Part shown: positions 33,273 through 43,804 of the stretch, piece after piece | Layout of the letters: the number at the start of each line of letters is the position of its first letter | Position numbering within the stretch: the first letter of the stretch is position 1 | Assembly: GCA_001600095.1 (NCBI GenBank) | Contig: BCIX01000001.1 | Span: 1,674,001 to 1,738,000, forward strand | DNA from: Bullera alba | Taxonomy: Eukaryota; Basidiomycota; Tremellomycetes; Tremellales; Bulleraceae | Reading direction: 5' to 3' | Length of the DNA stretch: 64,000 bases | Program-made: the position numbers and the translations under genes | The notes under the pieces: model-generated | The model's input: only the letters and a program-made list of their open reading frames with translations | The model's database searches: none | What the model was told of the DNA's origin: nothing

Positions 33273-33855
33273 ATGTACATCCCCAACGTTGCTAGCTTCT
33301 TCACCGCCGGTCTGGCCATGACCGGCGCTTTCAAGCGTGAGTTTACCGGTGGCGGGACTTGTCTTCTGCTCCTGCCAGGTCGATGGACTGTCATCGATGT
33401 TTGGCTAACCCAGTTCGTCTTTCAGCTAAGCAGGTCTCTTCGGGATCGATCCTCGACTACGAAGTCGAGAAATGTCTCGATGACGACAACAACCAACGAT
33501 GCTCTACCCCTTTCCTCGTGTCGAAGAGCACGTGCTACAACTTGTCTTGGAAGACGGATGGTGCCCTCTCTCACACCACGATCGAGGTCAGGGATGCTGG
33601 ATCGAACGAGATCGTCTACTTCAGGGACACGGACGGAGAGTGGACTCCAGAGAAAGGCGAGGTGAGTGGCAGTTCGTTGGCTGAGATGGCCATGTTTGCC
33701 TCAGTGGCTGGTCTTCGGGCATCCATGTGGCGTATCCTATTGTCGTAGTGTCTTGATACTGACTCCCGTTACAGCTCGTTTACGTCGACTTCAAGCCCAA
33801 GGTCTACAAGCAAGGCAACAAGACTGTCGACTACGAGATCACCACCTGCGCTTAA
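33273..33855 (+). CDS. Small secreted cysteine-containing protein
   Basis: About 126 residues in three exons. The N-terminus (MYIPNVASFFTAGLAMTGAF) is a short hydrophobic signal-like sequence, and cleavage near AFKPKQ is plausible. The mature part has exactly four Cys (EKCL, QRCS, STCY and the terminal TTCA), which could form two disulfides, one N-glycosylation site (YNLS) and another near the end (NKT). It is otherwise hydrophilic and strand-rich (HTTIEVRDAGSNEIVYFRD, ELVYVDFKPKVY). It resembles the small beta-sandwich secreted proteins of fungi in size and Cys content, but I recognise no family. A TATA box and a CACAATG context suggest strong regulated expression. Confidence 0.72.
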
Positions 33856-34116
33856 AGTCAGGTATATACCACCGTGGAGCCATTGTCAGACGTACGAACG
33901 GATATTCTAGTTGTGCTGTACTCGAACTCGATGTAATATGTTGAAACCATGTCGCCGTCCTTCGCCATGACACCGTTGTTTATGGACATAATACATAATG
34001 GCATCAATATAAAAGCTAGACGACGGAGCAGGGGGACCTCGTGAGGCAAAAGTGTGTTGAGATGTCACCTGAGCAATACTGAATGAATGGCACGTGAGTG
34101 CATTGACCTAAGGCTT

Positions 34117-35792
34117 CTAAGCCTTCCTCTCCCAAAGCTCTACATCGTCAATTTGCCCAGTCTCGAGCTCTAGGCCATTGCTTTTCGGGTTTGAGTTTCG
34201 TCGGAACCCTTTCAACATGCTGAACTTGGGCGTAGTTGGACCAGAGGACTACGATAAACAGTCAGATGACGCCCAACATGTCAATCGGGCGGCTCTTCTT
34301 ACTTCAGCACCCATAGACGATTGCGATGACAAGCCAGGAATGGAAATATGGCTCGAGCCATTAGTCTGCTGCGACGACGACGATGTCGTTAGCTGCTGGC
34401 TGTATGCTCTTCGAGGGGATGGCTCACGTTAACGTAAGTTGTCGGAATCTCGCCTTTGACTCTCCAAGCATGTCGGAGGTTGACCATGGCCAGACATCCG
34501 ATCATGAATACCTTGGGGTGGACAATACTGTGAAAGGTATCAGATCCGCTAACTAGGCGCAGCGAGGAGAGAGGAAGCTCACATGATAAATGGAATGATG
34601 GGCGACTTCACATTGACGGCGATGGTGATCATGGCGACGAGGGCACTGCAGTGCGTTAGCTCTGGTCTGTAGCTTATGCGAGCGGTTGGTAGTACTCACA
34701 ACAGTGTTCCCGGGATCTGGGCCTCAAGGCATACACTGACGACGGTGATCAGCTGACTTTACAGATTTGGAGAAACAAGGTGTGAGACTCACGCCATGAG
34801 TCTGTTGATGAGCTTGTTGGCTCGTTCGACCCCGGTTCTGGTTTTGGAAAGACCGTAGAGGATACTAGAGGTAAGGAAGACGTGCGTGGTGGTGCAAACG
34901 GCAGGCTGGGTGACAGAGTCAGACAAGTGACTTCGGCACAGCGGTCTTGCTAGGACATACCCAGACGATCATGACGACTCTGCTGAAGTTGCTTGGGTCG
35001 ACCATAGTCTGACCCCGTGTTGAGATGGTCACCATGAGCGCAGCCGCACCGGTACTCAAGCTAAAGAAGATCTTAGCAATGCGCCGGTCGATGGCAGACA
35101 GTCAAGTGGATCACTGACATCAAGAAGGCATCGGTGAAGAGAACAAACTTGTTGTTCTTGTTAATGCGCACAGAGCGCTCCGCGAAGAATATCTGAAGGT
35201 GGGTCAGGGATGGCAGTTCATTCGTCCTATGCGTATACTCACCTGGACGGGAATGACCGTAAGGACGTCGAGGAATGCGTACCATCCGAGCACTGAAGGT
35301 GTCAGTGGGGTGGGTCCAGTGTACCGTGATGGGTCGCGTGCTCACTGCTGAAAGAAGCGAAGCGTTCGAGCTTGCCGAAGTCATAGACGAAGGCCTGAAG
35401 GTAATTTGCCCATGTGCTAGGTGTGTGAGTGGGGGAAGAGTATCACGGAGAGGAGTTGCCGAAGCTTTACTCACAACGCGGTCGTACCCAGTGCCGCAGT
35501 GACACCGAAGGCCACGAGACACTTCACGAGCGTTGTATCGTGTGAAGCCTGGGTGACCCAGTGCGTCATCTGGCAGATGATGACCCCGCAGAAGAGCGCG
35601 TCGAAGATGGCTCTGGAAGACGGAGGTCAGCTTTGGATACTTTATGGGGAGGATGATCATTGGATTGAGTGATTGGAAAAGGTGAAGGGGTCCCATCACT
35701 CACGCCATGAACTGACTGCCCAACGCGAAAGTCAACTCCTGCGAGAACAGCTTCTGCGCGGCCATCTCGGCGTCACTCATTGTCATCGACAT
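34117..35792 (-). CDS. Seven-helix membrane protein, DUF6534-like
   Basis: About 370 residues spread over about twelve exons, starting MSMTMSDAEMAAQKLFSQEL. Helices in order include GSQFMAAIFDALFCGVIICQMTHW, CLVAFGVTAALGTTALTWAN, YAFLDVLTVIPVQIFF, FVLFTDAFLMLSTGAAALMV, VVMIVWPAVCTTTHVFLTSSI and ALVAMITIAVN. The G..FDA...G....Q start, the short charged loop RSVRINKNNK and the late SKTRTGVERANKLINRLM segment match the basidiomycete-expanded DUF6534 (PF20152) seven-helix family. The C-terminal tail is cytosolic and Ser-rich (KFSMLKGFRRNSNPK), ending DVELWERKA at 34117. Members may be sensory or transport proteins; their function is not established. An inverted repeat AAGGCTT/AAGCCTT spans the stop codon. 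Confidence 0.78.
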
Positions 35793-36385
35793 TATAGAAG
35801 GGCTGAAAGTGGGTAAAGACGGCGGTGGGCGAAGCAGAGATTATAGAGGGAGGTTGCTATTCGAAAGACTGTATGGCGCGGGGTTTTGATTATACGAGGA
35901 TCGAGTAGGGTGGTGATGGGAGTTGGTCAACCTAGATCCGCCCAGAGCGTAGACACTCTTGGGCTTGGAGCAAAGGAGAGGATGTTTTGGTTGGCTGGGT
36001 CACGGTCTGGAATTAGTGAGAAGAGGATAGGTTAATGAGCAGGAAAAACGCGCGACCGAGTCAGTTGTACTATCGATGTCATTTGGGGGTGACAGAAGAA
36101 GCATACCATACCAATCTGGGCGAAGTGCGGAGATGATACCAAGGATCTGGAATTGGGACCTTCAGTGCTCCGATACCCGACACTGGTCTCTCGCCTTGCT
36201 TCGCTCTCTCCCTCTCCCCTGGCCCTCAGCCTGGCTAGCTTGGTTGAAACATCTTTTCTGCTTGACACAAAGTCAGGCCCGGATCATATGCCCAGTTCAA
36301 CTCCGGTCTAGCTTGACGACGAGCTTCTGGTAGTGCTTTCTGGTTGTCGTCATGGGGAGAGTACTTTATGTATTCTGCGGATCAT

Positions 36386-36415
36386 GGGCGCAGGAGGGCG
36401 CATGAGGGCGAGAGG
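36386..36415. repeat. 10-bp tandem repeat, 3 imperfect copies
   Basis: Units GGGCGCAGGA, GGGCGCATGA and GGGCGAGAGG follow one another at exactly 10-bp spacing. Confidence 0.85.
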
Positions 36416-37952
36416 AAGGTTTGGTTTGGGCGGATCAGTGTGTATTCGTACTCCGCTCGCCCTGGTCGGTGCCTCGCGTCAATCGAGCAAAAGATGCCGA
36501 ACCGAGTATCGGGATACAGCCTGATACAGCAGTCATCGCTCTCCAATGGAACAGGGGTATCGAGGGATGAGAGAGGAAGAGGACAAGGAGGGAGAAAGCA
36601 GCGCACTTACTGACTAGTCCAGTCATCGCGCTCATACCTGCTCATAAGTGCCTGCACATTGTAAAGACGACTGGAAGAGACTTTCTTCCGAGACAAATGT
36701 ACCTCACTCCGTACTCCAAGGCACCGCCAGATCAATCTGTTCTGGAGTGACTGTAGATGCGGGTTCAATTAAGTTGTTGCGGGTCGTGAGACTCGTGACA
36801 ACGTATCATGAAGTACTGTGTAGCTGTTCTTATGCCTATCATGGGCATGGAGAGAGCTTCCATCGCGATGGCCCCCGAATATCCCTCGGACTGACGTTCC
36901 GATCCGCTTGATTGGAACGAGTTGCTCAAGGACGAGGATGGCGAACCCGTTATTCGTCCCACGGAACCCACCAGGGCGCACAGGACTCACACCATCTAAA
37001 ACATCAGTCGGGCCAGGTGCTAGAGGATAGCAGACGATAGCGCAGATCTCACTAGACCGCTCCCAGCGATGTGCCCTTTGCTCTTGATGGAGTCTCGACT
37101 CTCGATGCTCTCATCGTTACCGGTGTCCGGCTCACCAGTCTTCACCGGTGGGATCTCAGTTCCAACTTCCACGGACCGAAATCTCCGAGATGTCGCTAAC
37201 AAGGCAGGGTGTCGGGCATTCGCCCGTCCTGGCAGATATCCTCAACAATCTCTCATTTATCTTCATCAACGTCCTATCCTGTCCTACCCGTGTCCAGCCT
37301 GTGTGGTGACAACACTCTTACAACCATACCAACTCGATGCAAGCGAGACCCTCTGGCTTCTGCACTCCTCCGCAGTGAATCGAAAGTCTGTTAATACTTC
37401 CGGCAGTAGTCACGTATCGCAATCTCATCTCTATCGGAACGTGCTCCGAAGGACGCACACCGGTCTCGCCGAAGGATGCTCCCAGCAGTTCGTACGCAGT
37501 CCTCCATCTACAGGAAGTACGTGCGGGGCCAAGGCGAGGACCGAGGTCAGCGACCGGTGTAACGGACCGAGTCATTGCTCCACTTCATTGAATCGACATT
37601 ACGCGACATTGACACCCGGCGCCGCTTGCTCCGCGGACAGGCTAAAGCAGATCAAGGATCTTCGTCTCGAAGCCCTGCACCGGAGATTGAACAACCACAG
37701 GATGATTAGGATGATGAGCTGGATTATGACACCCGCTCGCATTAGCCGGCGGCTTGGCGAAGGACAGGGGTTGCGGCTCTGCGGGCCGTTGCCTGCCGTT
37801 GCGGCAGTTTGCAACAGCATAGTCATGGAGTGTGGCGCAGCTGGGGGAGTGGCGCAGAAGGAGAGACAAACTCACATGCATGACGATGAGGTCGAAACTT
37901 CGGCGGAGACGGAGGGAGACGCAAGGAGAGACGCCGGGGGGGAGATGCGTCG

Positions 37953-38035
37953 GGATGCTCAAGGATGCTCAAGTAATGCTCAAGGATGCTCAAGGATGCT
38001 CTCACCTGCTCTCACACCTTCTCACACTCTCTCAG
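37953..38035. repeat. 10-bp tandem repeat array, about 8 units
   Basis: GGATGCTCAA occurs at 37953, 37963, in a variant 11-bp unit at 37973, at 37984 and 37994. The 10-bp register then continues as CTCAC at 38001, 38011, 38021 and CTCAG at 38031, with GCTCTCAC repeated at 37998 and 38008. Confidence 0.9.
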
Positions 38036-38267
38036 AACGCTTCAGCGCTCGGGCTAGGCTCTGCTCTGCTCAGCTCCCGACCGAATGATGTTGATTTGGA
38101 TATTTGTGCCAAGCGAGTCCAGGGCTAATAAGGGCTCATCGTAAATTTCGGGGCTCTCATCCGCTTTCCCTCCTTCTCGTGGTTCTCCAGGGTTCTCCTC
38201 CTACCTCCTCAAGTCCCCACTATGGGAGTTGACGGAGACTCCACCCTGTTCGTGATACATGAAAGTA

Positions 38268-38317
38268 CGTGAAGCAGCGTGAAGCGCTGACCTGCGCTGA
38301 CGTTGGCAGACGTTGGC
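38268..38317. repeat. Chain of three unrelated 10-bp duplications
   Basis: CGTGAAGC at 38268 and 38278, GCGCTGAC at 38284 and 38294, and GACGTTGGC at 38299 and 38309 overlap end to end; each is duplicated once with a lag of exactly 10 bp. Confidence 0.9.
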
Positions 38318-38440
38318 CCCCTTCTGAATCTCCGGACCGACGAACTGCATGTGAAGGGGTCCCGGGCCGTAGGACTTCTCGGGGCATTGTTCCATCGGGC
38401 TATGTGTTGGGTTCAGGTGGGCGTGTCCCGGAGATGTAGG

Positions 38441-38447
38441 TATATAA
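38441..38447 (+). promoter_or_regulatory. TATA box
   Basis: TATATAA about 70 bp upstream of the Dal5-like permease start codon (38515), in an otherwise GC-rich leader. Confidence 0.55.
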
Positions 38448-38514
38448 GGTCGCGGGAGAGAAGAATAAGAAGGGCGAAGTTTGCCTGATAGCTATCCACA
38501 AACAAAATCTCACC

Positions 38515-40544
38515 ATGTCGGCACCTACAGCTTTCCAAGGCGAGAAGAACAAGCCAGAGGCAGAAATCGCCCACACGGAATCACGAGATGCAGATGAAGC
38601 AACTCTTGGAGGAAGACAACCCGCTGCGACGGATAGTGATCTCGGTGCTAAGTGGTTGGCCAACTACGAAGGCCATCGACCCGAGCTCACAGATGAGAAC
38701 TCGAACCTCGTTCGAAGAAGGGTGAGTCGACAAGGAGGATCTGTGGGCATAATAGGAGCTGATCAGACTCCACAACGCAGATTGACACCTTCCTCATGCC
38801 AATTTGTTTCTACATCTACTTTTGTCAACAGCTTGACAAGTCGAGTGTTTCGTTCGCGGCTGTCTTCGGCCTGAAGGAAGATGCAAACCTCAGGTGAGTT
38901 GACGCTCAAGGGTCGCTTGGTGATATGTAATCTGTGATCTGTGTATGATACTGATCTATAACATCAGCGGTACCGAATACTCGTGGCTTACGTCCATTGT
39001 CTATGTGGCTCAGCTTGTCTTCCAGCCTCGTGAGTCTGTCCCCCGTCCCGTGGCATGATAGACGGCTGATATTCTGCTAGTCTCGGTGTACGCATTGGTC
39101 AAGTTCCCCGTCAACTGGTGGATCGTGATCTGCTTCTTCGGATGGGGCATCAGCTGCATGATCTGCACTGCCTTCACCTCTGGTGCTGGATTGCTCGTCT
39201 TCCGATTCATCCTCGGTGCTTTCGAGGCGTCCATCTCGCCGAGTATGTTGATTATCGTATCTATGTGGTGGACCCGACGAGAGCAGCCCCTGCGAAACTG
39301 GTAAGTATTTTGGTCCAGTTCTTTTGGCGATTGTATCTGACATCCAACTACAGTATCTGGTACTCTGCCAATGGTATCGCTCTCATCCTGGGCTCGCTCC
39401 TCGCTTATGGTCTCGCCAATATTGAGGGCACCCGACTCTACACCTATCAATGGATCTTCCTTATGAGCGGCGCCATGTGGGTACTATGAAGTCCAAGTCG
39501 GAACACGCATCTGACCCTGCTTAGTGCCGTCCTCTTCGCCATTCCAACAATGTTCATCCTGCCTTCTCACCCAACCAAGGCCAGATTTCTCAACGACGAG
39601 CAGAAGTATATTGCCCTCGAGCGAATCCGGCTCAACAACACTGGTACCCAAAACACCGAGTTCAAGTGGTCTCAAGTCAGGGAGTGTCTTTTGGACCCCA
39701 AACAGTGGGCGTTCGCCCTCATGGTCTTCTGCGTGTCGTTGGTCTCGGGTGGTATCAGTGCTTTCGGACGTGAGTATTCGCCTACGCTTATCTCACCTTG
39801 GCCAACAGCTGACTGTTGCTCTTTCCAGCTCTCGTCCTTGCTGGATTCGGGCTTGATCAGTTCCAGACGATCCTCTACAACATGATCCCCGGTGCCATCG
39901 GTATCGTCGCCAATATCATTGCCGCCTACATCGCCACGAAGACCGCTCGAAAGATGCCAGTCCTGCTTGGTATCGCTATATTCCCCGTCGCTGCCGCCGG
40001 CGCTCTGTACGCTCTTCCCCGAGGTGATCAATACCGACAGCAGCTCCTGGCTGTGTACTTCCTCCTTCAGATCTTCCAGCCCCTCACTCCAATTATGTTC
40101 TCGTGGGCATTCTCCAACACGGCCGGACACACCAAGAAGACGACAACTACGGGTATGCTTCTCATCGGCTTGACCACCGGAAACATTGTTGGACCTCAGC
40201 TATACCTCTCCAACGAAGCGCCATACTACAAAACCGGTCTTACAGGCAACCTGGTCGTCTTGTGCATCATGTTCGGCTTGATTATTCTTCAAGCCATGTA
40301 CCTCAAGTACCTGAACAAGCGAAACGAGAAACGACGCCTCGCAAGCGGAAAAGTCGGTCGAAATGTCGATTACTCAATGGTCAACTCGAGCCAGTGGGCC
40401 AAGATGAAGGCTGAAGAGAAGGTCGCTGCTGGAGGCAAGGTTATTGGAGAAGACGCTCAGATCGAGGGAGAGGCCGTCATCAACAACAAGGCGTTTGACG
40501 ATTTGACCGATCTTCAGAATGAGGACTTCATCTACACCCTGTAA
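38515..40544 (+). CDS. MFS permease, allantoate/Dal5-like (anion:cation symporter family)
   Basis: About 530 residues in seven exons. A hydrophilic N-terminus (MSAPTAFQGEKNKPE...) leads into RRRIDTFLMPICFYIYFCQQLDK, the signature first helix of the Dal5/Tna1/Seo1 family, then EYSWLTSIVYVAQL, RFILGAFEASISPSMLIIV with the family's GxxEA/S motif, WWTRREQPLRN, and in the second half DQFQTILYNMIPGAIGI, PLTPIMFSWAFSNTAGHTKK (the conserved N-TAGHTKR helix) and TGNIVGPQLY. It ends NEDFIYTL. These permeases import anionic nitrogen sources or vitamins (allantoate, ureidosuccinate, nicotinate, pantothenate, thioethers) with protons at the plasma membrane. The next gene on the same strand is a Zn2Cys6 regulator, suggesting a substrate-induced module. 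Confidence 0.9.
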
Positions 40545-40928
40545 AAACGTGTAGTTCAAAGTCAGGACAGCTAGATGGCAATGTCCTTTTGTAGCCATTA
40601 TTACATAGATGATGACATAGATGATCACTTCTTGGCGATGCGAGACTGCATTGTTACCACACAACTGCTTCGCATGATCGTAGGCAGTCTCCCCACCATG
40701 CCCACCATTGCCTATTGCCACCAAGGAGTTACTCCCGAAGGATTCGCTCGGCGCGTTTTCGCTGAATCGGACCGCGAGTATCCGGAACAAAGAGAGAGAA
40801 AGCATTGTCGACATCTTGAACCCGAACAACATCAAGTACGACATCTATAACGACATCTCATCCTATCTATACTCTTCGCAAGACTCGCTATCACTATCCT
40901 AGGACCACTGGTTCGAACGTTGGACGCG
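40545..40928. other. Intergenic spacer
   Basis: 384 bp between the permease and the Zn2Cys6 gene. It contains an ACATAGATGATGACATAGATGATC-like duplication (ATAGATGAT, 12-bp lag, near 40605). No exon seen. Confidence 0.45.
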
Positions 40929-43804
40929 ATGAATCGCACAGAGTCCTACTCGAGTGCAGAGAACGGGACGGGCTTGGCGGAGAACACTGCTTCGGGTTCC
41001 GGTTCAACGGCTCCAGCACCGTGGAGAGCTGCGTTAGCGTGAGCATCCAAGGCTTAAAGAGCCTTTAGATGCTGCCCGATACTGATACGATGCAGATGTG
41101 AGACGTGTAGAGCGAGTAAAGTGAGTTCTCAGCCCGAGCTGACGTATCTCAACGCTCATCGCCGTAGGTCCGATGCACTCGAGCTGGATCCGACACTGGC
41201 CCTTGCGACAGATGCTGTGAGTGCTACAAGGACGGCTTGGGTGGGTAGCTGATGCGTAGACAGGTCGTATGGGACTCACATGTAGCGATCCACAGGTCAG
41301 AAAGAAGCGAGGACGGCCTTCGAAAGGCGCAGGGTGGGTCCATCTCGGTTCATTCTGGGACCAAGGCTGAGGGATTTACCATGCTCTAGGAACTATAGGC
41401 AATCGGTATCTTTTGCGGATGGGGATCATCACGGAGACGATCTACCACCACCGCACCACCAGTATCATCTTCCAAGGCCTTCGTTACCGCAGATCCCACC
41501 GAGTCATTCAAGATCAACTATCACAGAAACATCATGGAACCGCACGAGTAATGGCGGAGTATCTATCCATCCATACAAAGCGAATCAATCTCCCGGCCAG
41601 CAGCATGATCAAGTGACTCCGGGATCGTCATCGCATACAGGTCCATCACCTCAAACGAGCAATTCTACGACTACCGCCGCCCAGCTCAGATACAGTTCCA
41701 AGGGTGACAAGACTCTCACAATAGGAGAATTTCTCGATCCGGGAGATAGAATGATTCATGCGGAGGATCCAAAAGCGCCGTTCTACCTGACCAAGCCCGA
41801 AGATTCGGCCAGGAATGAAGCTAGAGATGGGTCCCAGGAGCTGGATCCGGACAACCCCGAGCGAGATGATCCTGGTAAGTAGATCCGGATTGCGGGCATC
41901 GGCCTTCGTGCTAAATACTGAATCAATCAGTCGCATTACGCATCGTCAGCCTGGCGGAGAGCCAAGAGCTAGTCCGATTGTGAGTCTCTGACCTGCACTC
42001 CCTGACGGGCGCTGAACCCGCTTTGACAGATTTCACGAACGTCTAAATCCCATGGTCGCCGTACTCGATCCTCGATGTGAGCCAATGTCAAGTTGTCTGG
42101 AGGAGGAAGGTAATCTGATCACCTTTCTTCAGTACATACGGTTGATTACCTTCGACGTACATCATCTATCCTCTTCACCTCGGTCTTGGCTGCCGCAAGC
42201 AAGTTTTATCGCAAGAATCTACATCAGAGTCTGCTATCCCATGCGCAAACACTGGTAGATCGAGCTTTGACATCGGGCATTGCAGACATTGGCCTCGTGC
42301 AGAGCTTGATGTTCTTGACATACTGGAAGTCACCGCTGGACACCTCAGCTTGGAGAAAGATCGGGATTGCGATGAGAATGGGATATCAATTCGGGTGGTA
42401 CAGGCCTCGGCGACATCCGTTGCCGTCGGACGACTTTGAGGCGAGACAGATATTGGCGAGTTTTCCGCTGTTGCTGCCTGAGATATGACTGACCGAGATC
42501 AAGAATGCGGAGCGTACCTGGATGTGTGAGTTCTTAGAAGATATGGAGCGAGATGACGAGACTAACGAAAAGAAGGCCTCTTTTGTTTCGACCGAGGGTA
42601 AGCTGACGGAAGTTGCATTATACCAAATCCCAGCTGACTTGGCTCAGGCTAGCACATACTTTTGGCTTGCCCACGACAATTAAAGTCACCGAGATGATTG
42701 ACGTGAGTCGACAAACGCTATAATCTTCACCGTTGACCAAGATACCCCTTGTAGGCCGAGACTTGGGCTAGAGAACACCTACACCTCGGTTGGAGCGTAG
42801 ATATGCACTTGGCGCTATCGCAAGAGCTGTGTAAATGGAAAGACAATTGGCGAATCATGCTCGACGGCGTCGGGGAGCACCTGAATCTTGCATCGACGTC
42901 GGCCATCGACAACGCTGCTCTGCAGCTAGATGTGCTGCTGAAGAAGTGGTACGGGGGAAGTGAGTCAAACTATCAAACCATGCGAAATGAGTGGATAGCT
43001 GATCATGACGCCCAGTTGCACTTCCTGGTTTCGACAGTGAGGCCGAGATCGTGGTCAAATGGACCGTTTTGCATTGCCGCTTCATCGTCAAACGGCAGCA
43101 AATCGAGATGGCATCGGAAGGCGAAGAACACGCCACGAAGCAGGTGCCCTACCTCTTGGATCAGTGCTTGAACGTGATATGCGAGATAGTGGATCTGGTG
43201 GAAGAGGTGGCCAGAAGGGGGTTACTTGTCGTCATGCAGGACACGGGGTCGTGTATGACATCGACCATGGTGGTGTTTCTGAAAAAGGTGAGTGCGGTCA
43301 GGGTGGAGGTACTGCATCAGGGCATTCTGATGGAAACTCGCTGTAGGCCTTCGCCGAGATGACGTCTGGACAAAAGTCATTAGTGGTCTCGCTCCTCTGG
43401 CGACTACTGGAAGCGAACCAAAGCGTATCGGAAGGGGACCCCGACGCTGCAACTGCCTTCGCCGCGAGGTTCATCCGGAGGATCCTTGGAGCTATCGGCA
43501 CGGAATCGCGACATGCCTCCCCGGGACCTTCGGGAGCACAGAATGAGCCTCTCGACTTTGACTTCTTGGCCGGTTTGGTGAGTGGCTGCGTTGCTTGCGC
43601 GGATGTGTCTTGACGGTTTACCAGGACGAATTCATACAGAGTAGTGAGGACGTAGGAGTGGAGATAACACAAGACGCTGTGTATTGGTGAGTGTACACGT
43701 AATATAGCTCATTCATAGTGAGAGCTGACACGAAGTCAAGGGCACCTCTGTTCTCGGTAGACCCGTTCAGCGATGTCAACGGCGGGTTTGCGCCATTTGG
43801 CTAG
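40929..43804 (+). CDS. Zn2Cys6 transcription factor with fungal-specific TF domain
   Basis: About 680 residues in roughly fifteen short exons, start MNRTESYSSAENG. The zinc cluster is assembled across three introns: LACETCRASKVRCTRAGSDTGP then CDRCCRMGLTC, giving CX2CX6CX9CX2CX6C, followed by a basic AT-hook-like RKKRGRPSKG. After a His/Pro-rich linker the fungal_trans domain shows LVRLFHERLNPMVAVLDPR, TSSILFTSVLAAASKFY, GLVQSLMFLTYWKSP, AWRKIGIAMRMGYQFGW and ERTWMCLFCFDRGLAHTFGLP. It ends DVNGGFAPFG. One intron (42456-42503) has a GC donor; another uses the distal CCCAG acceptor before LPGFDSEAEIVV. The gene sits directly behind the Dal5-like permease on the same strand and ahead of SDR and aminotransferase genes, which are its likely targets (inference). 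Confidence 0.87.
42456..42503 (+). other. GC-AG intron
   Basis: 48 nt, donor GCGAGT and acceptor ATCAAG, with TGACTGAC branch context. Splicing here joins FEARQIL to NAERTWM; reading through meets a TGA after 16 codons. No GT donor in the vicinity keeps the domain frame. Confidence 0.7.

Larger units (their letters stand above)
35793..38514. other. Long intergenic region (2.7 kb) with decamer repeats and a possible gene relic
   Basis: Largest gene-free stretch of the window, between divergent genes. It contains the densest 10-bp-period duplications (36386-36415, 36630/36640, 37785/37795, 37905-37930, 37953-38035, 38121/38131, 38181/38191, 38268-38317). At about 36866-36999 two protein-like fragments (PIMGMERASIAMAPEYPSD, then after a stop DPLDWNELLKDEDGEPVIRP) may be a decayed exon. 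A 339-codon open frame at 37069-38088 has Ser/Cys/Arg-rich, non-protein-like composition and I do not count it as a gene. Confidence 0.55.

Noticed and set aside
37069..38088. 339-codon open frame in the 36-38.5 kb gene desert
   Set aside because: Composition is Ser/Cys/Arg/His-rich with no helix or strand pattern, no domain and no splice structure. Its 3' part is the decamer repeat array, which favours open frames by chance.
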